Made by a program: the position numbers and the translations under genes. The notes below the pieces were generated by a model that saw nothing but the letters and a program-made list of their open reading frames with translations, was not told the DNA's origin and did no database searches. Below, in pieces: positions 9,015-17,683 of a stretch of 64,000 nucleotides of DNA. Position 1 is the first letter of the stretch. Each line of letters opens with the position of its first letter. This DNA comes from CAYREV01 sp964423345 (GTDB taxonomy: Bacteria; Bacteroidota; Rhodothermia; Balneolales; Balneolaceae): NCBI GenBank assembly GCA_964423345.1, contig CAYREV010000011.1:15908-79907 (forward strand), read 5' to 3'.

Positions 9015-9638
9015 TTAGTGTTTGTTGCCGGCGATAAACAGTAGCAGGTCGCCTTCGCGGTAGGTGATTTCCACGGGGTTGGACACCACTTCGTTGGATG
9101 AGCCGTCGCGGATACCGTTTTCCAGCGTCCCATCCTCAATAGGGTATTTCAGTCCGCTGGTGGTAATGCCGTGCACGCTCCCGGAGAGAGGAAAGAGTGA
9201 GACCTGGGTGCCCTCTTCGATCGTTTCCCTGAAGTTTTGTGAGATGAGTTTGGTATCCCCGTAGTCGTCCTTGAACAACAGGGTTTCGAAACGGTCGTTG
9301 AACTGCTTCATAACCGACAGGTTTTTAAGCGTGTGGTCGAGCCTCATGCCGGTCGCTCCCAGCACGCGTATGTGCCGGCAACCGTGCTCGCCGGCGGCAT
9401 GGAGGGCTTTTTCCAGGTCGTTGGTATCCTGCCCCGGCCTGTGTTTGACGGTAAACGGTTCGTCGCCTGTAGCTTTGTAGCTGTCGAGGTCGCCGACTAC
9501 CAGGTCGGGTAACATTCCCAGATCCCGCGCGATATTGGCCCCTCCGTCGGCGGCTATAAAGTGTTCAGACCACCGGAAATTTTGCTCAAAAAGCTCCCTG
9601 CTGGGGGGCAGGCCGTTGCAAAGTATGAGGGTTTTCAT
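9015..9638 (-). CDS. thiN: Thiamine diphosphokinase
   Basis: Transfers pyrophosphate from ATP to thiamine, giving thiamine diphosphate. The 207-residue protein carries the family's N-terminal ILCNG strand, the AADGGAN nucleotide-binding loop near residue 29, the VVGDLDSYK metal-binding segment near 47, QDTNDLEKAL near 70 and the ATGMRLDHTLKNL block near 95. The C-terminal beta-sandwich contains the thiamine-binding GLKYPI and SNEV segments. It is divergent from the phosphoesterase gene at 9783. I looked for a TPP riboswitch in the 144-base upstream gap and found none of its conserved elements. Confidence 0.92.
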   Translation of the reverse strand: MKTLILCNGLPPSRELFEQNFRWSEHFIAADGGANIARDLGMLPDLVVGDLDSYKATGDEPFTVKHRPGQDTNDLEKALHAAGEHGCRHIRVLGATGMRLDHTLKNLSVMKQFNDRFETLLFKDDYGDTKLISQNFRETIEEGTQVSLFPLSGSVHGITTSGLKYPIEDGTLENGIRDGSSNEVVSNPVEITYREGDLLLFIAGNKH

Positions 9639-9782
9639 GGATAAAAGTTGTTTAAAGGCACGATGTCGGGCTTTACGGTTATGGAAATTACCAAGATTAG
9701 TCGGTGAAAAAAATATTGCTTTCTTCCCTGCTATACCCCATTTTAATAAGCTTATTTTTTAGCTTAAATACGTTGGTGAACC

Positions 9783-10766
9783 ATGTTTGGAGACCTCATA
9801 AAAAAATTAAAAAGTCATTCAAGAGTAGGCGTATACTCGCACATACGCCCTGACGGCGACTGTATAGGGGCACAGGTTGCTGCCTGCAGATGGCTTGAAA
9901 AAAACGGGGTGACAGCTTTTGCATTCAACGACGATTCCATTCCCCTGAATCTGCAATGGCTCACCAGGTATTATCCGGTTGAAAAACCTACGGAACAAAA
10001 GCTCAAGAAATGCGACGCTTTCCTGCTACTGGACGGTAATTCGCCCCCCCGTTTCGGCAGCTTTGCGGAATATATACAGGACGATCCCAAGCCGACCTAT
10101 ATGGTGGATCACCACCCGGACCCGCAGGACGGCTTTGAACTCAGTATATCGGTTGAGGAAGCCTCTTCAACCTGCGAGCTTATGTTTCACCTGTATCTGC
10201 AAAACGATATCAAGCAGATGGACGAAGAGGCCGCCAAGGCGCTCTATACCGGGATTCTGACCGACACGGGATCGCTTCAATACGATAGTGTAACACCCGA
10301 GACGATGAATATCGCTTCGGAACTGCTGCGTCTGGGCGGTTTCAGGCCTAATGAAGTTGCTGAAAAGGTGTTTTCGAACAAACGCCTCAACCAGCTTCAT
10401 CTGCTCAGCAAGGCTATGGGAACGATTGAGTTGCATGAAGACAATCAAATAGCGACCATGTACGTTACCAGTTCTATGCTGGAAGAAACCGATACCACCA
10501 ACGACGACTGTGAAGGCTTTGTAGCCTACCCGTTAAGCGTGACAGGTATAAAGGCGGCTATCTTGTTTAAAGACCTCGGCGAAGGGGTTAAGATGAGCCT
10601 CCGATCCAAAAGTAATGATGTAGATGTTAACAAATGGGCACGCGAGATCGGCGGGGGAGGCCATAAGAAAGCTTCCGGAGCCTGGCATAAAGGTCCCCTT
10701 CAGAAAGCGATCGATGATGTGGTGGAGATCGGTTCCGAACAGCTTGATAAAATCAACAAGTCGTAA
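9783..10766 (+). CDS. nrnA: DHH/DHHA1 phosphoesterase, NrnA-like
   Basis: A 327-residue cytoplasmic phosphoesterase of the nanoRNase/pAp phosphatase group, which degrades very short oligoribonucleotides and 3'-phosphoadenosine 5'-phosphate. The manganese-binding DHH domain is shown by SHIRPDGDCIGAQ near residue 20, LLLDGNS near 82 and VDHHPDP near 107. The C-terminal DHHA1 domain carries the GGGGHKKASGA substrate loop near 290. The pAp activity could connect to the sulfate-assimilation gene cysH 2 kb away, but that is only suggestive. It probably shares a transcript with the HtrA gene 30 bases downstream. Motifs and length agree with the family. Confidence 0.87.
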   Translation: MFGDLIKKLKSHSRVGVYSHIRPDGDCIGAQVAACRWLEKNGVTAFAFNDDSIPLNLQWLTRYYPVEKPTEQKLKKCDAFLLLDGNSPPRFGSFAEYIQDDPKPTYMVDHHPDPQDGFELSISVEEASSTCELMFHLYLQNDIKQMDEEAAKALYTGILTDTGSLQYDSVTPETMNIASELLRLGGFRPNEVAEKVFSNKRLNQLHLLSKAMGTIELHEDNQIATMYVTSSMLEETDTTNDDCEGFVAYPLSVTGIKAAILFKDLGEGVKMSLRSKSNDVDVNKWAREIGGGGHKKASGAWHKGPLQKAIDDVVEIGSEQLDKINKS

Positions 10767-10796
10767 CAACAGAGCGTAACGTACAAGGTAGGAGGA

Positions 10797-12005
10797 ATGA
10801 ACAGGAATCCCCTATTTTATATCCTGCTGGGTATTGGCATCATCATTTCCGGCTGCACGAACCCGGAAGGGGGCGGCAGGGAATCGGTGGATTCGACGCA
10901 GGTGAATACTGCCATTTCAAACCCTGACTCTGACGAAGATGCACCGGCATCCACCCCGCCGAATGTTGGAATATCCAGCAGCCGCCACAACGCCATTACC
11001 AGGGCCGTACAGGAGGTAAGCCCGGCCGTCGTAAGTATCATCGTAACCAAAGTTCGCCAGGTAGGACCCAGAACGCCCATTGAGCAGTTTTTTAATCCAT
11101 TTCTCAGGCCCGGACAGGAGCAGGAGTACAGCAGCATGGGCTCGGGTTTCATCATAAGCGAAGACGGCCTGGTGGTCACCAACCAGCATGTAGCGAGCAG
11201 TGAAGCGCAGAAGATCATGGTGTCCCTGACCGACGGCACGCAATATGAGGCGGAGGTGCTGGGCGCCGACGAGCTTGCCGACCTCGCCTTGCTCAAAATA
11301 AAGGACGACCGCAGTTTTCCTTCCCTGCAGTTCGGGGATTCAGACAAGGTGATGGTGGGCGAATGGTCGCTGGCCATAGGCAATCCTTTCGGGCTGTTTG
11401 AGTCGGGCCAGCCTACCGTTACCGTTGGTGTGGTAAGTGCCACCAATCGAGATTTCCGCCCGAATCCCGAAGAGCCGAGGGTGTATATAGACATGATACA
11501 GACCGACGCGGCCATTAATGTGGGTAATTCCGGCGGACCGCTGGTCAACAGTGAAGGAGAAGTGATAGGGGTGAACACCTTTATCTTCACAGGGGGGACC
11601 AGCAGCGGTTTTGTGGGTCTCGGTTTCGCTATTCCCAGCAACAGGGTGGAGAAAATTATTGAGCAGCTTAAAGCTTCCGGAGAGGTTCAGATCTCCTACG
11701 ACCCCGGCATGGAGACGACCGAGATGACGTACCGGCTGGTGCGCAAATACAACCTGCCGGCTGTACCGGGACTGCTGGTGACCAATGTCAACAAAGACGG
11801 CCCCGCTTTTGAATGCGGTATTATGCCGGGTGACATTATCCTGAAAATTGGAAATGAGCATATCCAGAGTAAGATGCATATGCAGGCGCTGTTCAGGGAG
11901 TATGCCGAAGGGGATACCATGAGGGTCGAACTGATCCGTAAAAACAGGCGCTACGAGGCAAAAATGAAGCTTCGGCCCAGGGTTGACGGCAACGGGGGCA
12001 ACTAG
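10797..12005 (+). CDS. HtrA/DegQ-type serine protease, lipoprotein
   Basis: A 402-residue periplasmic quality-control protease. A signal peptide with lipobox (IISGC, Cys20) suggests anchoring to a membrane through lipid, unlike soluble DegP. The trypsin-like domain has the triad His131 (VTNQHVA), Asp162 (ELADLALL) and Ser245 (VGNSGGPL). A single PDZ domain follows from about residue 300, with the GLLVTNV and GIMPGDIILKI blocks. One PDZ instead of two places it near the DegS/HhoA group. A strong ribosome-binding site (GGAGGA) sits just before the ATG. Its stop overlaps the convergent crotonase gene by four bases. The domain set is complete. Confidence 0.92.
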   Translation: MNRNPLFYILLGIGIIISGCTNPEGGGRESVDSTQVNTAISNPDSDEDAPASTPPNVGISSSRHNAITRAVQEVSPAVVSIIVTKVRQVGPRTPIEQFFNPFLRPGQEQEYSSMGSGFIISEDGLVVTNQHVASSEAQKIMVSLTDGTQYEAEVLGADELADLALLKIKDDRSFPSLQFGDSDKVMVGEWSLAIGNPFGLFESGQPTVTVGVVSATNRDFRPNPEEPRVYIDMIQTDAAINVGNSGGPLVNSEGEVIGVNTFIFTGGTSSGFVGLGFAIPSNRVEKIIEQLKASGEVQISYDPGMETTEMTYRLVRKYNLPAVPGLLVTNVNKDGPAFECGIMPGDIILKIGNEHIQSKMHMQALFREYAEGDTMRVELIRKNRRYEAKMKLRPRVDGNGGN

Positions 12006-12760
12006 CCGGACGCACGATCGATAAATTTTTGTACCCGCTCTTCGTGTTTTGGGTGTTCCCAGAAATGTGCAAAGGAATCCAGCTCTTCCTGAATGGCTTT
12101 CCAGCGGGCTTTGGCAAGGCGCATGGCCCCCTCTTTGAGGTTGCCGATGAATCTGCGGTCGTTCCGGCATAGCTCGCCGGCCCATTGCAGGGTTTCCTCC
12201 TCAAGCGATTTTTCCCCGGCAAGCCGGTCGATCAGTTTGTGGTGCAGTGCCGTCTCTGCATCGATAATTGCCGCTTCGCCCAACCATCTGAGGGCTGTCG
12301 ACCTTCCCACCCGTTCGACAAGACGCGTAAGCCCGCCCCATCCGGGAGGCAGGTAAAACTTGGCCTGGGTAAAGCCGAATGTTGCCGATGGGGTCGCTAT
12401 ACGAAAGTCAAATGCCAGCATGGTCTCACAGCCGCCCCCGTATGCCGCTCCGTTGATACAGGCGATGGTCCAGCAGGGAAGCTGTTCCAGCCGTTGCAGT
12501 ATGGAGAGCATGCGCCGGGCCATGGGCTTTGCCTCTTCCGCCGATTTCAGCGTATGAAACTCTTTAAGGTCCCCGCCCGAGATAAAATGGCCGCCGGCAC
12601 CCCTAAGGATAAAAGCCCTGATGTTTTCCTCTTTTTCCAGCCGGTCAAGTACCGATTCCATGGCATCCATGACATCGAAGTTAATAGCATTGCGCGAGTC
12701 CGGCCGGTTAACCGTTGCATGAAGAATATGTCCGTCCTGTTTAACTGGTAGTGGTTCCAC
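12002..12760 (-). CDS. Enoyl-CoA hydratase/isomerase family protein
   Basis: A 252-residue crotonase-fold enzyme acting on acyl-CoA. The CoA-binding N-terminal strand contains VNRPDSRNAIN, and the oxyanion-hole segments are AFILRGAGGHFISGGDLKEF and INGAAYGGGCETMLAFD. The first catalytic glutamate of hydratases is kept (GGGCE). The second, normally in a PE(V/A)KLG block, is replaced here: the text reads GFTQAKFYLPPGWGG. The PPGWGGLTRLVERVG run recalls ethylmalonyl-/methylmalonyl-CoA decarboxylase-like crotonases (ECHDC1 type), so a decarboxylase or editing role is possible. It uses a GTG start at 12760. Fold assignment is strong; the reaction is not settled. Confidence 0.83.
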   Translation of the reverse strand: MEPLPVKQDGHILHATVNRPDSRNAINFDVMDAMESVLDRLEKEENIRAFILRGAGGHFISGGDLKEFHTLKSAEEAKPMARRMLSILQRLEQLPCWTIACINGAAYGGGCETMLAFDFRIATPSATFGFTQAKFYLPPGWGGLTRLVERVGRSTALRWLGEAAIIDAETALHHKLIDRLAGEKSLEEETLQWAGELCRNDRRFIGNLKEGAMRLAKARWKAIQEELDSFAHFWEHPKHEERVQKFIDRASG

Positions 12761-12873
12761 GCCTGTTTTCTTGATTTTAATTTTTGATTTCTTGACAATT
12801 GTGGCTAATTAAACAAAGTTGTCTAAAAATCGTCAAGCATACCATTTTTATTTATTAGTAACGGGACATTGAT

Positions 12874-13530
12874 ATGCATCTGCTTAACAAGGAAAAGGTA
12901 AACAGCTCCCTGGCCCCCAAAATTGTTGATGCCAGGGTAACCCAGATATTCAACACCTTTAACAAGGTTTTGGTTACCTCTTCATTCGGTACCACTTCGG
13001 CGGTACTGCTGCATATTATCAGCCGTGTCAAGCCGAGCTGTCCCGTCCATTTTATTAATACAGGATATCATTTCGAGGAAACACTTGCCTATAAAGACAA
13101 GCTCTCACGACTGCTCAAACTCAATTTGGTTGAATTGACACCCGACCCGGATTCCCACCGGGTGACCCGCAAAAAGAAGTTGTGGGGCGACAATCCCGAC
13201 CGCTGCTGTAAGATCAACAAGCTGGAGCCGCTGGAACAGATAAAATCTGACTATACGGTCTGGATGTCCGGGCTGATCGGGTATCAGAACCGGTACAGGA
13301 ACGACTTAAGTATCCTGGAGGATAAAACGGACATGATAAAATTCTATCCCCTGATCGACTGGGCCAAGGATACGGTCGACGAGTATATAGGTATGTATGG
13401 GTTGCCCCGCCACCCGCTGGAAGAGCAGGGGTTCACTTCTATCGGCTGTACGCATTGTACGGAGCCGGGAGTGGGGCGTAAAGGCCGTTGGACGGGCACA
13501 TCCAAGACGGAATGCGGACTTCACCGCTAG
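12874..13530 (+). CDS. cysH: Adenylylsulfate (APS/PAPS) reductase
   Basis: Reduces activated sulfate to sulfite in assimilatory sulfur metabolism. The 218-residue protein shows the PP-loop variant TSSFGTTSA near residue 35. The iron-sulfur cluster cysteines are the pair Cys111-Cys112 (DRCCKINK) and Cys192/Cys195 (GCTHCTEPG), which mark the 4Fe-4S, APS-preferring plant/bacterial type. The catalytic Cys214 lies in the C-terminal TECGLH motif. All key residues are present. It is slightly shorter than many relatives. It stands alone, with no cysN, cysD or sulfite reductase in the window. A SulP-type transporter that might bring in sulfate lies about 30 kb away. Confidence 0.91.
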   Translation: MHLLNKEKVNSSLAPKIVDARVTQIFNTFNKVLVTSSFGTTSAVLLHIISRVKPSCPVHFINTGYHFEETLAYKDKLSRLLKLNLVELTPDPDSHRVTRKKKLWGDNPDRCCKINKLEPLEQIKSDYTVWMSGLIGYQNRYRNDLSILEDKTDMIKFYPLIDWAKDTVDEYIGMYGLPRHPLEEQGFTSIGCTHCTEPGVGRKGRWTGTSKTECGLHR

Positions 13531-13588
13531 GGGAGGCAGAACTGGCCGGGAACAGGCAGCAGTTTGATGCTATTTCCGGCCCCGTATG

Positions 13589-13948
13589 TTAGATATCTTC
13601 AATTTCGTAGTCTATCTCCTGCCTTTTAGAACTTTTTAGCAGCCAGTTCTGGTATTGCTGGTTCCCCTCCTGTTCGGTCAGCTGCAGGGAAATCACGCAG
13701 GGGCAGTCGTAACTGTGCATCTCCTTGACACGCTCAGTCAATTCCCTGACGTTATGATAGGGCGTCTTGGCTATGAGGATGGCCTCCTGAGCCTCCTCAA
13801 TTTCCCCCTCCCATCGATAAATGGATTCCATACCGTCGATGATGTTGACGCAGGCGGCCAGCTTTTCCTCTACCAGGGTGCGGCCGATGGTTCTGGCTGC
13901 CTCCTTGTCGGAGGTGGTTATATAAACAAAGCGAAGGTTATTAAACAT
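13589..13948 (-). CDS. cutA: Divalent-cation tolerance protein CutA
   Basis: A 119-residue cytoplasmic protein of the CutA1 family, which forms very stable trimers with a PII-like ferredoxin fold. It is linked to copper and other divalent-metal tolerance in E. coli, although the exact role is debated. Visible family marks are the N-terminal VYITTSDKEAARTIGRTLV segment, KLAACVNII near residue 30, YRWEGEIEEAQEAILIAKT near 46-62 and the HSYDCPCVI block near 84 with the conserved histidine and tyrosine. Length is typical. The neighbouring cysH gene is convergent. Confidence 0.92.
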   Translation of the reverse strand: MFNNLRFVYITTSDKEAARTIGRTLVEEKLAACVNIIDGMESIYRWEGEIEEAQEAILIAKTPYHNVRELTERVKEMHSYDCPCVISLQLTEQEGNQQYQNWLLKSSKRQEIDYEIEDI

Positions 13949-14263
13949 GATCGGACATTAGAGAAGTTGAGGTTCCAAGCAGGGGTAAATCTACAAAAAA
14001 TAGATCTCTATTCTATATTGCAGGCACAATTTAAGAGGCTTTGGGAGGTTCCCGGCGGGGGAGAGGCAAAAGGAATGTAAACGGCTTGCAGCCTACCCGC
14101 CAGGGGGAAAGGGAATTAAAGGCTCCCGAACCCCTTAAAGGGTGTTTTTCGGCGGCGGCAAGACCCTGTGCAAAGGAATCAAATGATTATTATTACTGTT
14201 GAAAACAGACTAATAAAGCCGTAATTTTCGTGACTTTGAAATTGTGGAAGTAACTGGTTAATT
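13949..14263. other. Non-coding stretch between cutA and tRNA-Leu
   Basis: This 315-base gap should hold the promoter of cutA on the minus strand and of tRNA-Leu on the plus strand. I find no open frame with codon use or motifs like the neighbours, no convincing riboswitch core and no repeat. A G-rich part (14045-14160) contains short complementary runs, but none forms a long stem with a T-tract. No integrase or att-like duplication of the tRNA end is visible. Confidence 0.5.
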
Positions 14264-14346
14264 GCGAGAGTGGCGGAATTGGCAGACGCGCTAGATTTAG
14301 GATCTAGTGCCTTTTAGGCGTGGGGGTTCGAGTCCCCCCTCTCGTA
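14264..14346 (+). tRNA. tRNA-Leu (anticodon UAG)
   Basis: An 83-base tRNA with a long variable arm, as expected for leucine. The acceptor stem GCGAGAG pairs with CTCTCGT, with a G1-U72 wobble at the tip. The D arm is GCGGAATTGGCAGACGC. The anticodon stem CTAGA/TCTAG closes the loop TTTAGGA with anticodon TAG. The variable arm is TGCCTTTTAGGCG, and the T stem GGGGG/CCCCC encloses TTCGAGT. The discriminator is A and CCA is not encoded. It precedes trigger factor by 65 bases. All stems are visible by eye. Confidence 0.96.
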
Positions 14347-14369
14347 CATACATATCTAAACCAATTTAC

Positions 14370-14396
14370 TTGACACGCACACCGTTTTAATAAAAT
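14370..14396 (+). promoter_or_regulatory. Possible sigma-70-like promoter for tig-clpP-clpX
   Basis: A perfect TTGACA hexamer at 14370-14375 is followed 15 bases later by TAAAAT at 14391-14396, immediately ahead of the trigger-factor GTG start. The spacer is shorter than the usual 17, and many Bacteroidota use a different promoter consensus, so this is a candidate only. It would give a leader of only a few bases that includes the TTGGAG ribosome-binding site. Confidence 0.35.
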
Positions 14397-14411
14397 AAGT
14401 TGGAGTAAAAA

Positions 14412-15719
14412 GTGGAAATATCCGTTAACGATTTAACAGCAGTTGATAAAGAAATTGTCATCTCCGCCAACCGGGAGGATTTGAAGCCGAAGTTTGAGGA
14501 GGCTTACAAGAAGTACAAGAGTCAAATACAGATGCCCGGTTTTCGACAGGGCAAAGTGCCGGTGAACCTTATTAAAAAGCGCTTTGGCGATGAAATAGAG
14601 CGCGAGGAGATTAACAAGTATGTACAGGAGGTTTTTGAGAAAGAGGTGGTTCCCGAATACGATCCGGTAGGGGAAACCCAGATGCTGGATCTTAGCTGGG
14701 AAGAAGACCGGCTTGAAGCCAAGTTCAAGATCGGTTCCGCCCCGGATGTGGAGCTGGCCGACCTGGAGAAGATTGAAGTGGACCGCCTGGTGCATGACGT
14801 GACGGATGAAGAGGTGCAGGAGGAGCTCGACCGCATACTGGAGAACCAGGGCAATTGGGAAGAGGTGGATGAAGAGGTCACCGAAGAGTGCAAGGTTACG
14901 GTTGATGTAATCCACCTGGATGACAAAGGGGAACCGGTTGAAGGTGAAAAAGACGAAGACCAGGTTATCAACCTTCGAAAAGATGAATTCAAGGAATTTC
15001 GGGACGACCTGACGGGACAACAAGCCGGCGATGAAGTGGATGTGGAAGTGGGCCATGACGACCACAGTCATAAGTTCCACCTGCTCATCAAAAAGGTGGA
15101 AAAGCTGCACAAGGCAAAATTAACGGATGAGTTCGCCAAGAAGCAGACGAATGAAGAGGCTAAAAACGTGGATGAGTTCAAAAGCCTCATAAAAAGCCGT
15201 ATACAGAACTACTATGACCAGTCGGCCGACGACCTCTTCAAGAATGATGTTATAGAGGAGATGGTCGAAGCACACGATTTTGAGGTTCCCGAGGTCTTCC
15301 TGCAACAGGTTCTGAACCAGTATGTACAGCGGGTATCCCAGCAGTCGGGAGGGGAGCTTCCGCCCGATTTTGATGAGGAGGAGTACCGTGAAAACATGAA
15401 AGACCGGGCCGGCAGGGATGCAAAATGGTTTTTTATAAACAATGCATTACAGGAAAAATTTGATGATATTGAGATTAAACCTGAGGATGTGGATGAGTAC
15501 CTGCAGGCCGAGGCGGCACGATACGGGATGACAATTGACCAAATGAGAAACATGTTTGCCCAAAATCCGCAGCAGCTGGAGGGACTTCGAAACAGCATCC
15601 GGGAAGACAAGGTATTTGACAAATTGAAGGATGTTGTTAACATCAACGAAATTGACAAAGACGAATACCAGAAGAAAAACGACGAAAAAGTTAAGGCACG
15701 GGCACAAGCCGCGTCTTAA
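14412..15719 (+). CDS. tig: Trigger factor
   Basis: Ribosome-associated chaperone that receives nascent chains at the exit tunnel. The 435-residue protein has the N-terminal ribosome-binding domain with the signature MPGFRQGKVP near residue 41 (the loop that contacts L23 in relatives). A degenerate FKBP-like PPIase domain spans about 150-245, and a long helical C-terminal substrate cradle follows. The start is GTG at 14412, with TTGGAG a few bases before it. It heads a tig-clpP-clpX operon, an arrangement conserved in many bacteria, which links folding with ATP-dependent degradation. The very acidic, coiled C-terminus is usual for the family. Confidence 0.95.
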   Translation: MEISVNDLTAVDKEIVISANREDLKPKFEEAYKKYKSQIQMPGFRQGKVPVNLIKKRFGDEIEREEINKYVQEVFEKEVVPEYDPVGETQMLDLSWEEDRLEAKFKIGSAPDVELADLEKIEVDRLVHDVTDEEVQEELDRILENQGNWEEVDEEVTEECKVTVDVIHLDDKGEPVEGEKDEDQVINLRKDEFKEFRDDLTGQQAGDEVDVEVGHDDHSHKFHLLIKKVEKLHKAKLTDEFAKKQTNEEAKNVDEFKSLIKSRIQNYYDQSADDLFKNDVIEEMVEAHDFEVPEVFLQQVLNQYVQRVSQQSGGELPPDFDEEEYRENMKDRAGRDAKWFFINNALQEKFDDIEIKPEDVDEYLQAEAARYGMTIDQMRNMFAQNPQQLEGLRNSIREDKVFDKLKDVVNINEIDKDEYQKKNDEKVKARAQAAS

Positions 15720-15754
15720 TAATCAGGAACAAAAACCAGCTTTTAATCTATATT

Positions 15755-16414
15755 ATGCAAAAGCAACCTCTTTTTGAGATGCCGGATTTGAGCTCTTTTG
15801 AGCAGATTCAGAACAATAACCTGGTTCCCATGGTGGTTGAGCAGACCAACAGGGGGGAAAGGGCTTACGATATCTACTCCAGGCTGTTAAAGGATCGGGT
15901 TGTCTTTTTGGGAATGCCGGTCAACGACGCCGTGGCCAGCTCTGTAGTGGCACAACTGCTGTATCTTGAGTCGGAAGACCCTGAAAAGGATATAAACCTC
16001 TATATTAATAGCCCCGGAGGCGTTGTTTCTTCAGGATTGGCAATTTACGATACCATGCAGTACGTTAAATGTGACATAGCCACCACCTGCGTGGGAATGG
16101 CGGCTTCGATGGGGGCGGTACTGTTGACAGGCGGCGCCAAGGGCAAGCGTAACCTGCTGCCCAATGCACGTGTGATGATTCACCAACCGCTCGGAGGCGT
16201 CCAGGGACAGGCCAGTGACATTGAGATAGAGGCTCAGGAGATTATCCGTATCAAGAACCTGTTGACGGGCCTTATTGCCAAGCATAGCGATCAGGACCAG
16301 GAGAAAGTGATGGAAGATTCCGATCGCAACAAATGGATGACGGCTGACGAGGCCAAGGATTACGGTTTGGTTGACAACATTATGAAACGTTCCGGTAAAA
16401 AGTCCAAAGACTAA
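15755..16414 (+). CDS. clpP: ATP-dependent Clp protease proteolytic subunit
   Basis: Serine peptidase that forms the double-ring chamber working with ClpX. The catalytic triad is visible: Ser118 in GMAASMGA, His143 in MIHQPLGG and Asp188 in the MEDSDRNKWM block. The INSPGGVV hairpin that lines the chamber, and the C-terminal YGLVDNIM strand, are also present. At 219 residues it has the usual length, with a short N-terminal propeptide region before about residue 20. It lies 35 bases after tig and 12 bases before clpX, so the three are surely co-transcribed. Confidence 0.97.
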   Translation: MQKQPLFEMPDLSSFEQIQNNNLVPMVVEQTNRGERAYDIYSRLLKDRVVFLGMPVNDAVASSVVAQLLYLESEDPEKDINLYINSPGGVVSSGLAIYDTMQYVKCDIATTCVGMAASMGAVLLTGGAKGKRNLLPNARVMIHQPLGGVQGQASDIEIEAQEIIRIKNLLTGLIAKHSDQDQEKVMEDSDRNKWMTADEAKDYGLVDNIMKRSGKKSKD

Positions 16415-16426
16415 AAACTCACGGTT

Positions 16427-17683
16427 ATGAGTGATAAAGAAAAAGACAGCACTATTCACTGTTCGTTTTGCGGGCGATCCAGCCATGAGGTAAACAGCAT
16501 GGTTGCCGGGCCGAACGAAGTATATATCTGCGACAGGTGTGTGTCTGATGCTTCCGGCATCGTAAAAAGTGACCTGGCCTCCATGGCTAAAAAGCGGAAA
16601 GACAAGTACAAGCCGCTGATGAAGCCTGCCGAAATCAAAGCCAGTCTGGACGAATACGTTATAGGCCAGGAGGGAGCCAAGAAAACCCTGTCTGTTGCTG
16701 TCTACAACCACTATAAGCGGATCAGCGCTGAGTTTGAGGATCCGACGGATGATACCAGAATTGAAAAGAGCAACATATTGCTTCTCGGCCCGACGGGATG
16801 CGGAAAAACACTGCTGGCACGTACTCTGGCCGATATCATTGACGTGCCCTTCACCATTGCCGATGCCACGGTGCTTACAGAGGCCGGTTATGTCGGTGAA
16901 GACGTGGAAAGCATTCTTTCCAGCCTGCTTCAGTCGTCCGACTACGATGTGGAACAGGCCCGGCGGGGCATCGTCTATATTGATGAACTGGACAAGGTGG
17001 CCCGCAAGAGCGACAACCCTTCCATAACCCGTGATGTTTCCGGTGAGGGAGTGCAGCAGGCCCTGCTGAAAATCCTGGAGGGTACGGTGGCCAACATCCC
17101 GCCCAAGGGAGGCCGCAAGCATCCTGAACAAAGTTTTATACAGGTTGATACCTCCGATATACTCTTTATCTGCGGTGGAGCTTTCAGCGGACTGGAGGAG
17201 ATTATTGCCCGTCGTCTCTCGGTAAGCTCTCTCGGTTTCCATTCCGAGGAGCAGGTAACCTACGACAAGGAGGATCCGGATATTTTCACCCATGTTGAGC
17301 CTGAAGACCTGCAGCGTTACGGACTGATTCCCGAGCTTATCGGCCGCCTGCCGGTTATAGCGGGGCTGCACCAGCTTTCCAAGAGTGCGATGATAGATAT
17401 TCTGATTCAACCCAAAAATTCCCTGACCAAGCAGTACAAGAAGCTTTTTAAGATGGAGGGGGTGGAGCTGAATTTTGAGGATGAAGCCCTGGAGATCATC
17501 GTGGATAAAGCTTTGAAACGAAAGACGGGTGCCCGGGGACTCCGTTCCATTATGGAGTCTACCATGCTGGATATCATGTTTACCCTTCCCTCCATGAAAA
17601 ATATCGAACGCTGTGTCGTAACCGGCGAAACGGTTGAAGAAGATGCTCCCCCGGTTTATGAGAAGCGAAAAGCCTCCGCCTAG
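16427..17683 (+). CDS. clpX: Clp protease ATP-binding subunit ClpX
   Basis: AAA+ unfoldase that feeds substrates into ClpP. The N-terminal zinc domain holds Cys12, Cys15, Cys35 and Cys38 (CSFC...CDRC). The AAA module has Walker A GPTGCGKT, the pore-loop GYVGED, Walker B IVYIDELDK, and the ARGLRS arginine-finger/sensor-2 region. The ClpP-docking loop is visible as IAGLHQLSK (usual form LIGF-type region lies just upstream, as LIGRLPV). At 418 residues the protein is of normal size. It is the last gene of the tig-clpP-clpX operon. The following 256 bases hold no gene that I recognise. Confidence 0.97.
   Translation: MSDKEKDSTIHCSFCGRSSHEVNSMVAGPNEVYICDRCVSDASGIVKSDLASMAKKRKDKYKPLMKPAEIKASLDEYVIGQEGAKKTLSVAVYNHYKRISAEFEDPTDDTRIEKSNILLLGPTGCGKTLLARTLADIIDVPFTIADATVLTEAGYVGEDVESILSSLLQSSDYDVEQARRGIVYIDELDKVARKSDNPSITRDVSGEGVQQALLKILEGTVANIPPKGGRKHPEQSFIQVDTSDILFICGGAFSGLEEIIARRLSVSSLGFHSEEQVTYDKEDPDIFTHVEPEDLQRYGLIPELIGRLPVIAGLHQLSKSAMIDILIQPKNSLTKQYKKLFKMEGVELNFEDEALEIIVDKALKRKTGARGLRSIMESTMLDIMFTLPSMKNIERCVVTGETVEEDAPPVYEKRKASA

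Noticed and set aside
9639..9782. TPP riboswitch ahead of thiN
   Set aside because: No CTGAGA or ACCTGAT-type element on the minus strand.
13949..14411. Integration site at tRNA-Leu
   Set aside because: No integrase gene or duplicated tRNA 3' end is seen in the flanking DNA; tig follows directly.
16031..17410. 459-codon open frame on the minus strand across clpP and clpX
   Set aside because: Antisense shadow of two highly conserved genes.
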